In this document: piece by piece, positions 8,812 to 15,960 of the stretch
How positions within the stretch are numbered: position 1 is the stretch's first letter
Layout of the letters: every line of letters starts with the position of its first letter
Assembly: GCA_030147305.1 (NCBI GenBank)
Contig: JASLAE010000115.1
Location: 1-33,771, forward strand
Source: Cesiribacter sp.
GTDB lineage: Bacteria; Bacteroidota; Bacteroidia; Cytophagales; Cyclobacteriaceae
Length of the DNA: 33,771 bases
Direction of reading: 5' to 3'
The notes under the pieces: model-generated
Database searches by the model: none
Told to the model about the DNA's origin: nothing
What the model saw: only the letters and a program-made list of their open reading frames with translations
Translations under genes and position numbers: made by a program

Positions 8812-9597
8812 TCATTCGTTACTGGGCTTGCCAATAGTGGCTAAAATACCACCATCTACATACAGTATCTGCCCGTTTACAAAGTCACTGGCTTTACTGG
8901 CCAGAAATATTGCCGCACCAGCCAGATCATCCGGATCGCCCCAGCGGCCGGCAGGGGTGCGGTTTATGATAAATTCATGAAAAGGATGGCCGGCCACCCG
9001 TATGGGGGCAGTCTGGTCGGTAGCAAAGTATCCGGGACCAATGCCATTCACCTGAATATTATATTTAGCCCATTCGGTAGCCAGGTTGCGGGTAAGCATT
9101 TTCAGGCCTCCCTTGGCAGCAGCATATGCCGATACTGTATCTCTGCCCAGCTCACTCATCATGGAGCAAATGTTAATGATTTTGCCCTGCCTGCGTGCTA
9201 CCATATTACGGGCTACCTGTTTCGACATAATAAAAGGGCCGGTAAGGTCTACATCTACTACCTTACGAAATTCTTCTACCTCCATCTCCAGCGCCGGTAC
9301 ACGCCTGATCATGCCGGCATTGTTTACCAGAATATTAATAGGTCCTACTTCCTGCTCAATTTGTGCAACAGCTTCTTTAACCTGCGTTTCATTGGTTACA
9401 TCAAAAAGAAATCCGCGCACGTTTAAGCCTTCGCTTTTATAGTCCTCCAGCGCTTTATCCATTTTAGCAGGTGTGTTGCCATTTATTACCACGCTGGCCC
9501 CCGCTTTGCCAAGTGCTTTGGCCATAGCCATACCAAGACCATGGGTGGCGCCTGTTACCAGGGCAACTTTTCCTGTCAGGTTAAAAAGTAGGTCCAT
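8812..9597 (-). CDS. kduD: 2-deoxy-D-gluconate 3-dehydrogenase KduD (SDR)
   Basis: Short-chain dehydrogenase of 261 residues that reduces 2,5-diketo-3-deoxygluconate (DKII) to KDG in the cytoplasm. The NAD(P)-binding motif TGATHGLG lies at residues 15-22, NNAGMI at 92-97, and the catalytic Ser145, Tyr158 and Lys162 are in SMMSELGRDTVSAYAAAK. The C-terminal VNGQILYVDGG block is typical. SDRs are broad, but the gene starts five bases after the kduI stop, which fixes the assignment well. It supplies KDG to the KdgK/Eda pair encoded further along the same strand. Confidence 0.95.
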   Translation of the reverse strand: MDLLFNLTGKVALVTGATHGLGMAMAKALGKAGASVVINGNTPAKMDKALEDYKSEGLNVRGFLFDVTNETQVKEAVAQIEQEVGPINILVNNAGMIRRVPALEMEVEEFRKVVDVDLTGPFIMSKQVARNMVARRQGKIINICSMMSELGRDTVSAYAAAKGGLKMLTRNLATEWAKYNIQVNGIGPGYFATDQTAPIRVAGHPFHEFIINRTPAGRWGDPDDLAGAAIFLASKASDFVNGQILYVDGGILATIGKPSNE

Positions 9598-9602
9598 AGT
9601 GT

Positions 9603-10448
9603 TTAGCGTAAATCAGCAGGTGCAACTTTGTCCATATCGTTATAGTCCAGGTTCTCGCCGGCCATGCCCCAGATAAAAGTATAGCTGGCAGTACCTGCGC
9701 CACTGTGGATTGACCAGGGAGGCGAGATTACCGCCTGCCGGTTCTTCACAAAAAGGTGCCGCGTTTCATTTGGTTCACCCATAAAGTGGCACACCACCTG
9801 GTCTTCCGGTAAATCGAAATAAAGGTATGCTTCCATTCTTCTGTCATGGGTATGGGCAGGCATGGTATTCCATACGCTGCCCGGCTGTAGTTCGGTTATG
9901 CCCATTTGCAGCTGGCAGGTCTCTACTACTGCATTGATCAGCACTTTGCGAATAATACGTTTGTTGGAGTTTTCTACCGAACCCAGCTCAACCGTTTCAG
10001 CTTCCTCCAGCGACACCTTTTTAGTAGGATATGCCTGGTGGGCTGGTGCGGAGTTGAAATAAAAGTAGGCCCCTCCGGAGGGAGCCGGATGAAAGACAAC
10101 CGCTTTAACACCCTTCCCTACATATAAGGCTTCTTTATTCTTCAGGGTAAAAGTCTGGCCATCTACAGTTACAGTGCTACTGGTTCCTATATTAATGATG
10201 CCCAGTTCTCTTCTGTCCAGGAAGTTTTCGGAACGCAGGGTGGGAAAACTTTCCAGCTGCAGTGGCTGGGTTACCGGTTGTGCCCCGCCTACAATCAGCC
10301 GGTCGTGCAGCGTATAAACGCCCTGAATACTGTCTTCTTGAAACAGGGTATCAATTAAAAAAGCTTCCCGCAGCTTGGCTGTATCATAGGTTTTGCTGTC
10401 GTTGGGGTGGGTCGCGTGTCGTACTGAAAAATGCATGCTCTTACTCAT
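9603..10448 (-). CDS. kduI: 5-keto-4-deoxyuronate isomerase KduI
   Basis: Cupin-type zinc isomerase that converts 5-keto-4-deoxyuronate (DKI, formed from unsaturated galacturonate) to 2,5-diketo-3-deoxygluconate. Zinc-ligand candidates are visible in MPAHTHDRRMEAYLYFDLP (two His and a Glu) and in PPWSIHSGAG. The open frame extends upstream to an ATG at 10517 (304 residues). I place the start at the ATG at 10448, giving 281 residues, close to the 278 of E. coli KduI. Homology to the family also begins here, with HATHPNDSKTYDTAKLREAF. Moreover, a LacI-type operator at 10465-10478 would otherwise lie inside the coding region. It is the first gene of kduI-kduD-lacI. Confidence 0.94.
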   Translation of the reverse strand: MSKSMHFSVRHATHPNDSKTYDTAKLREAFLIDTLFQEDSIQGVYTLHDRLIVGGAQPVTQPLQLESFPTLRSENFLDRRELGIINIGTSSTVTVDGQTFTLKNKEALYVGKGVKAVVFHPAPSGGAYFYFNSAPAHQAYPTKKVSLEEAETVELGSVENSNKRIIRKVLINAVVETCQLQMGITELQPGSVWNTMPAHTHDRRMEAYLYFDLPEDQVVCHFMGEPNETRHLFVKNRQAVISPPWSIHSGAGTASYTFIWGMAGENLDYNDMDKVAPADLR

Positions 10449-10464
10449 CTGTTTCTCAATTTCA

Positions 10465-10478
10465 TGTAATCGATTGCG
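10465..10478. promoter_or_regulatory. LacI-family operator adjacent to kduI start
   Basis: The plus strand reads TGTAATCGATTGCG, 12 of 14 matches to the perfect palindrome, with the full ATCGAT core. It ends 16 bp before the preferred kduI ATG at 10448. A repressor here would block initiation or early elongation of kduI-kduD-lacI. Confidence 0.65.
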
Positions 10479-10652
10479 CAATACTACGCCATTATTTGAG
10501 GTATAGAGGTATGGCAAAAAATGGGTTATGCCTGTTTACCACTGCTAATAAAATATAAAATATGGGTTAATCCCACGATTACGCTATTAAATTTTAAAAA
10601 AAAGAAAAATTTTGTGCTTTTGAATTGGATATCGAGTAAAATTATTTTAAAA

Positions 10653-10666
10653 TGCAATCGATTGCA
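10653..10666. promoter_or_regulatory. Perfect LacI-family operator, kduI/susC intergenic
   Basis: TGCAATCGATTGCA, a perfect 14-bp palindrome, lies 204 bp upstream of the kduI start and 214 bp upstream of the susC start. An identical copy occurs at 19120. Together with the 10465 site (188 bp away centre to centre) it could allow looping or separate control of the two divergent units. Confidence 0.78.
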
Positions 10667-10880
10667 CGAAGAAGTGTTGAAAAATAGTTTCTTTGATGCA
10701 AAAAATCCGGCCAGCGAGCATGCAGGTCTTTTCCCCGGAAGCATTTTTTCAGCGTAGCGGGGTAGCATTGATCAAAGATTTGTGAATTCGGTGCCTGGCA
10801 AGTCTGCGGCGCCACCTGACTGAAAGAGGAGAAATACTTTTATTAAGAAGATATCATCTACGCACAAAAAATTATATCAG

Positions 10881-13800
10881 ATGAATTTTAAAACAAGGAA
10901 AACAGTACCCAGGCTCCTGCCCCAATTTTTTTGCGGGGGTCTTTTGATGTCGCTTACTTGTTTTGCTCCGGGCGCAGGAGGAGCATATGCCCAGGCTGGT
11001 CCAGCGGAACTTGTTGGTATGCAGAAATCGATTCCTAATCCTAAAACAGAACTACATGCTGTAAATCTTTACGCTGCAGGTACAACTGAAAACAAGCCTG
11101 AAACTAAGCGCGTTGCCCAGGCACCCCTGGCCATCACAGTCAGTGGAACGGTTACCTCTGCCGAGGATGGCATGGGATTACCCGGTGTGGCGATTCGGGT
11201 AAAAGACACTACTACAGGTGCTGTTACAGACATGGATGGCAATTACACACTTGAAGTACCCTCTGAGAGTTCTGTGTTAGTATTTTCTTTTATAGGCTTC
11301 ATAACGCAAGAGGTAGTAGTTGGTAATAAAAGTAACATAGATGTGGTGCTTGAGCCAGACATGGAAACCCTGGAAGAAGTAGTGGTGGTAGGTTATGGTA
11401 CACAGAAAAAAAGTGACTTAACCGGTGCTGTAGGAGATATTGAAGGGGCTAAAATTGCCGAACGGGGTACCGTAAACCCACTGCAGGCCGTGCAGGGACA
11501 GGTAGCCGGCGTAGATATTTCTGCCGGATCGGGCCGTGCGGGTGCCGGGTTCGAGATCCAGATCCGGGGTCAAAACTCTATGGAAGGCGGTAACCCGCTC
11601 TTTGTGGTAGATGGTATTATTGTAGATGATATTAATTTCCTGAACCCGCAGGACATCGAAAGCATGAACATCCTGAAGGATGCTTCCTCTACGGCTATCT
11701 ATGGATCCCGTGGTTCTAATGGTGTAGTAATAGTTTCTACCAAAAGTGGCGCGAACGTTTCCGGTACTGCCATTTCTTACGAAGGTTATTACGGGGTGCG
11801 CCAAAATACACGCATGCCTGATTTTATGACGGGCGATGAATGGTGGGAATACCGCCAGAATACTTATATCTCTGGCGAGATGGAAGCCGGCAGACCGTAT
11901 GATGCCACGGTGGGTGGTGTTAACAGTAGCCCACTGCTGCGTGAGCGCCTGGCCCGCAGAGATTATTACGACTGGCAGAGCGCCTTCCTGCAGACCGGTA
12001 CGCAGCAAAACCACTGGCTGACCATTTCCGGTACCAGCAAAGAAAATTTAAATTACCTTATTGGCGCAGGCTATCAGGAAGAAGAAGGAAACCTGATGAA
12101 GGAGTGGTTTAACCGCTATAATTTCAAAGCGAGTGTTACCCATAAGATCAGCGATCGCTGGGAAGCAGGCACCAACTTTAACTTCTCCATGACTGATCTG
12201 GAGCGAGGCAGCCAGAATGCCGTAGTCAATGCCTACCGTATGTCGCCGCTGGTTACTCCCTATGATTCTACCGGTGAGCTGCTCTTTCAGCCGGCCAAGT
12301 ACGACGGCATAGGCTTTACCAGCTCGGTAAACCCGCTGCTGGACATGGCCAACTCCGAAGATAACACTCGCCGTATGTATGGGGTGGGTAACATCTTTCT
12401 TCAGTACTCCCCCCTGGACTGGCTGCATATCAGAACTACCTTTTCTCCAGAGGTTGAATTTGAAAGAAGAGGCCGTTACTGGGGTTCTTTAACCGAAAAC
12501 AGACAGGGTGCTGCTCCCGCAGGCAGAAGAGATACGGAAGAGTCTTTCTCCTACATCTGGGATAATATGGTAACAGCCAATAAGCAGTTCGACCGCCATG
12601 ATGTTACCTTCACAGGTCTTTACAGCATGCAATATGACCGTGGTGAAAGTGAGTTCATCGATGTGCTGAACCTTCCTTTTAATTCACTTTACTACAACCT
12701 GGGTTCTGCTGGTCCGGGCAATGTTCAGGAAGTAGGCAGCAACTTCTGGCAGCGATCGCTGATCTCTTATATGGGACGGGTGAATTACTCCTTTAATGAT
12801 CGCTACCTGCTTACGCTTTCTGCCCGTTGGGATGGTTCTTCTCTCCTGGGCGAGGGACATAAATGGTCTTATTTTCCTTCTGCAGCAATTGGCTGGCGTA
12901 TTATTGAAGAAAACTTCATGCAAAACGTAGGCTTTTTATCAGACTTGAAAGTGCGCCTGAGCTATGGTTATACTGGTAACAACAATATTAATAATTATGA
13001 AACTTTAGCCCGGGCAGGCGAAGGTGTTTTGTACAGCTTTGGTGACCGTAACGTAATAGGGTTTCCGCCGGCAGGTATTGTGAACCCGGCCCTAACCTGG
13101 GAAAGAACCCGGGAGTTAAACTTTGGTTTAGACTATGGTATTGCCAATGGACGTATTACCGGTAGTGTAGATGTATATGACAAGCTTTCAAGTGGCTTAT
13201 TGCTGACACGGCAATTGCCACTGGAGACCGGCTCCGGAACCCTTAGGGATAATGTAGGCTCTGCAAGCAATAAGGGTATAGAGCTATCGCTGCGTACTTT
13301 CAACATCCAGACCAAGGATATCAGCTGGACCACTACCTTTAACTTCGCCAGAAACGTGAATAAGATTGTAGAGCTCTATGGTGGTTCAGTGACCCAGGAG
13401 ATCTCAGAAGAAGAAGATTATGCATGGTTTGTAGGGGAGCCTATACAAGTAAACTATAACTACCAGTTTGATGGTATCTGGCAGGAAGAGGAAAGAGATC
13501 TTGCGCTGCTGTATGGGCAGTCTCCCGGCCAGGCAAGAGTTGTAGATGTAAATGGCGATGAAGTAATCACCGGTGATGACAGAAGAGTTCTGGGTTCTCC
13601 CTTTCCAGACTGGACGGGTGGTTTTTCTACCACTCTGAATGTAAAACAATTTGATCTTTCAGCTTCGTTGTTTACCCGCCAGGGAGTGCAGGTATACAGT
13701 CCTTTCCACGCAGAGTTTACTGCATACCACGACCGGGGCCGCGCCAAGCTGAACACCAATTACTATATGCCGGCCAATGAAGTAACCCACGAGCGTGCCT

Positions 13801-14093
13801 CAAACGAATACCCGCAGCCAAACAATGTAGGCGTGTACTGGCGCAATAACGGAGTAGGCTACTACAAAGATGCCTCTTTCGTGAAAGTGCAGAATATTTC
13901 CCTGGGCTACACTTTTTCCAGTGCAGCCATAGAAAGGGTAAAAATGCAAAACCTGCGCATCTATCTGAATGTGCTCAATCCTTTTGTGTTCACCAAATAC
14001 GATGGGTTTGATCCTGAATGGGCTGACAAAAGTCTGAACAATTCAGGAAATAGCTTTATCACTTATCAGCTTGGGGTTAATGCCAGATTCTAA
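10881..14093 (+). CDS. SusC/RagA-family TonB-dependent outer-membrane transporter
   Basis: Outer-membrane importer of oligosaccharides, 1070 residues, energised by TonB. After a signal peptide (hydrophobic FFCGGLLMSLTCFAPGAGGA, ending near AYAQA) and a linker, a carboxypeptidase-regulatory-like domain runs from about 84 to 155 (VSGTVTSAEDGMGLPGVAI). The SusC marker LEEVVVVGYGTQKKSDLTGA follows at about 158-177. The plug is at about 178-290 (PLFVVDGIIVDDINFLNPQD, SSTAIYGSRGSNGVVIV), and the beta-barrel continues to the C-terminal aromatic residue (GVNARF). susD begins 13 bp later. With pectinolytic neighbours the cargo is most likely oligogalacturonides. LacI-type operators lie upstream. Confidence 0.96.
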   Translation: MNFKTRKTVPRLLPQFFCGGLLMSLTCFAPGAGGAYAQAGPAELVGMQKSIPNPKTELHAVNLYAAGTTENKPETKRVAQAPLAITVSGTVTSAEDGMGLPGVAIRVKDTTTGAVTDMDGNYTLEVPSESSVLVFSFIGFITQEVVVGNKSNIDVVLEPDMETLEEVVVVGYGTQKKSDLTGAVGDIEGAKIAERGTVNPLQAVQGQVAGVDISAGSGRAGAGFEIQIRGQNSMEGGNPLFVVDGIIVDDINFLNPQDIESMNILKDASSTAIYGSRGSNGVVIVSTKSGANVSGTAISYEGYYGVRQNTRMPDFMTGDEWWEYRQNTYISGEMEAGRPYDATVGGVNSSPLLRERLARRDYYDWQSAFLQTGTQQNHWLTISGTSKENLNYLIGAGYQEEEGNLMKEWFNRYNFKASVTHKISDRWEAGTNFNFSMTDLERGSQNAVVNAYRMSPLVTPYDSTGELLFQPAKYDGIGFTSSVNPLLDMANSEDNTRRMYGVGNIFLQYSPLDWLHIRTTFSPEVEFERRGRYWGSLTENRQGAAPAGRRDTEESFSYIWDNMVTANKQFDRHDVTFTGLYSMQYDRGESEFIDVLNLPFNSLYYNLGSAGPGNVQEVGSNFWQRSLISYMGRVNYSFNDRYLLTLSARWDGSSLLGEGHKWSYFPSAAIGWRIIEENFMQNVGFLSDLKVRLSYGYTGNNNINNYETLARAGEGVLYSFGDRNVIGFPPAGIVNPALTWERTRELNFGLDYGIANGRITGSVDVYDKLSSGLLLTRQLPLETGSGTLRDNVGSASNKGIELSLRTFNIQTKDISWTTTFNFARNVNKIVELYGGSVTQEISEEEDYAWFVGEPIQVNYNYQFDGIWQEEERDLALLYGQSPGQARVVDVNGDEVITGDDRRVLGSPFPDWTGGFSTTLNVKQFDLSASLFTRQGVQVYSPFHAEFTAYHDRGRAKLNTNYYMPANEVTHERASNEYPQPNNVGVYWRNNGVGYYKDASFVKVQNISLGYTFSSAAIERVKMQNLRIYLNVLNPFVFTKYDGFDPEWADKSLNNSGNSFITYQLGVNARF

Positions 14094-14106
14094 ATCAATA
14101 AGCAAC

Positions 14107-15768
14107 ATGAAAAATAAATCAACAATATTCTTATCGATTTTTGTGCTGCTGCTGGCAGCAGGCTGTAACGATTATCTGGACGAAGTAAACCAGTCAGATG
14201 TGGTGGCCGAAGAATTTTATGTTACGGAAGAAGGCTACGAAAGTCTGGTAAATACAGCCTATGCCTCCCTGCGGGATGTATATGGCGAAGAACCCTGGGT
14301 ATTTGCAGCCGGAACCGACCTGTACGTAGAAGGACGTAACCAGCAACCCGAAGGCATCAGCGAGTATAGAAACCTGGGCCCCAGCGAAGAAGCTGTAGCA
14401 GAATTTTATACAAACGTCTATGCAGGCATTCAAAGGGTTAATACAGCCATATATTATAATGATATAACTGCGCCCACCGATCTGCTGGACGAGCGCCTGG
14501 GTGAAATGAAATTTCTCCGTGCCTTTTACTACTTCCTGCTGGTACAGCAGTTCGGAGACGTGGCGTTGGTAGACGAGCGGGTAAACGAAGTAGTTACAGT
14601 ATTTGAAAGAACTCCCGCTGCAGAAGTATACCAGTTTATTGTAACAGAGATGGAAGAAGCGCTGGCGCTGGTGCCCGATGCCGCAGAGGAGCCAGGCCGT
14701 GTAAGTAAAGCAGCCGTGCAACACTTTCTGGCCAAAGTGCACCTTACGCGTGGTTACGAAACTTATGGCTCTGCTGATGATTACACCAAGGCTGCCCAGT
14801 ATGCCGATGCAGCCATTGCCAGTGGTTCACTGGTGAGTTCTTTTGAGGAGCTTTTCTTTCCTGGTAACGAAAATAATTCCGAGGTGCTGTTTTCTGTTCA
14901 GTATTCTCCTACTTCTATCCTGGATCCCAGGGAAGATGGTCATATGCAAAGCCTTTTCTTCGGCCCTTACCTGGGTGGCGAGGGAGCTGTACAGGGCTAC
15001 CCTTATCGTTCCAATACGCTGGTGCCTAATATGTTCCTGTTTGATGCATTCAGTGAAAACGATGCACGTTTTGAAGCTACCTTCATGATTGAAGTGTATG
15101 AGCGCTACTATGACTACTATGATAAAAACGATGAGCTGGACGACCTGAATGTAGCAACCTATTTTGCGCCCCGCTGGGCCGTGGCCGATACGGCTGAGTG
15201 GCGTGCTGCCGATCCTGAAAATCGTGCCGCTACCCGCATCAGACCTTATCCTATTGGCTGGGAAGCTGGTGCAAACTCCCTGGATGGCACGTCGCCGGGC
15301 ATTAAAAAATTCGACGATCCCAGCTCTGCATTTTCAGGCAATGGCACCAGTACCCGCGATATTTTCCTGGCCCGGCTGGGAGAAACCTACCTGATTGCTG
15401 CAGAGGCTTACTTGCAGATGGGCGATCCTAATACAGCGGCAGAAAGAATCAATGCCGTGCGGGTTAGAGCCGCCAAGCCCGGCGCAGAAGAAGAAATGAT
15501 GATCTCAGCAGCAGAAGTGGATATTGATTTTATCCTGGATGAAAGAGCCAGGGAGCTGGCAGGAGAGTACCATCGCTGGTTTGACCTGAAGCGTACCGGA
15601 AAACTAATGGAAAGAACAAGGTTGTATAACCGCGACATAAAAGCCTGGTTCGATAGCGGTGTAGATCCATTCCTTGGAACTGACGGCTCGTATAAAATTC
15701 TTCGTCCCATTCCACAGCGGGCTATTGACCTGAATGAGGCAGATATTCAACAAAATCCTGGCTATTAA
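14107..15768 (+). CDS. SusD/RagB-family outer-membrane glycan-binding lipoprotein
   Basis: Surface lipoprotein that caps the SusC barrel and binds glycan, 553 residues. The start is taken at 14107: the frame is open from 14071, but only from here does a proper lipoprotein signal follow (MKNKSTIFLSIFVLLLAAGC, Cys20 lipidated). The earlier start would overlap susC and place charged residues before the signal. The TPR-like SusD fold is marked by FLRAFYYFLLVQQFGDVALV and VQHFLAKVHLTRGYE, and by the C-terminal block LDERARELAGEYHRWFDLKR. It is 13 bp after susC and is followed by a long hairpin, so susC-susD appears to be its own unit. Confidence 0.96.
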   Translation: MKNKSTIFLSIFVLLLAAGCNDYLDEVNQSDVVAEEFYVTEEGYESLVNTAYASLRDVYGEEPWVFAAGTDLYVEGRNQQPEGISEYRNLGPSEEAVAEFYTNVYAGIQRVNTAIYYNDITAPTDLLDERLGEMKFLRAFYYFLLVQQFGDVALVDERVNEVVTVFERTPAAEVYQFIVTEMEEALALVPDAAEEPGRVSKAAVQHFLAKVHLTRGYETYGSADDYTKAAQYADAAIASGSLVSSFEELFFPGNENNSEVLFSVQYSPTSILDPREDGHMQSLFFGPYLGGEGAVQGYPYRSNTLVPNMFLFDAFSENDARFEATFMIEVYERYYDYYDKNDELDDLNVATYFAPRWAVADTAEWRAADPENRAATRIRPYPIGWEAGANSLDGTSPGIKKFDDPSSAFSGNGTSTRDIFLARLGETYLIAAEAYLQMGDPNTAAERINAVRVRAAKPGAEEEMMISAAEVDIDFILDERARELAGEYHRWFDLKRTGKLMERTRLYNRDIKAWFDSGVDPFLGTDGSYKILRPIPQRAIDLNEADIQQNPGY

Positions 15769-15835
15769 AAAGGAGCGGATATGAGAATCGATAGGTTCCA
15801 AAATAATTGGCTGAATATCGAATACTAGGTTTTAC

Positions 15836-15900
15836 AGGCTAAAGATCAGGTAGAATGGTGGTTGGTTCTATTTTACCTGCTTCTTTAGCCTATTTATTGA
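15836..15900 (+). terminator. Hairpin terminator after susD
   Basis: AGGCTAAAGATCAGGTA at 15836-15852 pairs with TACCTGCTTCTTTAGCCT at 15874-15891, with a small bulge, around a loop of about 20 nt. A short AT-rich tail (ATTTATT) follows. It separates susCD from the pectate lyase gene at 15961. The U-tract is weak, so partial read-through is possible. Confidence 0.6.
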
Positions 15901-15960
15901 TTTCTCTGAACATAAGCCCACAGCACCAAACCGACGCTTTTTGATAGTAATTGTGATGTT

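Larger units (their letters stand above)
10449..10880. promoter_or_regulatory. Divergent control region between kduI and susC
   Basis: This 432-bp region separates the minus-strand catabolic genes from the plus-strand susC unit and must hold promoters for both. It contains two LacI-type operator copies, at 10465-10478 and 10653-10666. The part from about 10541 to 10660 is strongly AT-rich. I found no convincing match to the Bacteroidota -7 element TAnnTTTG with a correctly spaced -33 element, so promoters are not placed. No other gene is visible. Confidence 0.7.

Noticed and set aside
8202..8837. Plus-strand open frame (211 codons) opposite lacI and the end of kduD
   Set aside because: It overlaps two well-supported genes and its translation resembles nothing known to me.
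11033..11046. Operator-like core AAATCGATT within susC
   Set aside because: It is in coding sequence near the 5' end and lacks the TGC/GCA ends; a chance match is likely.
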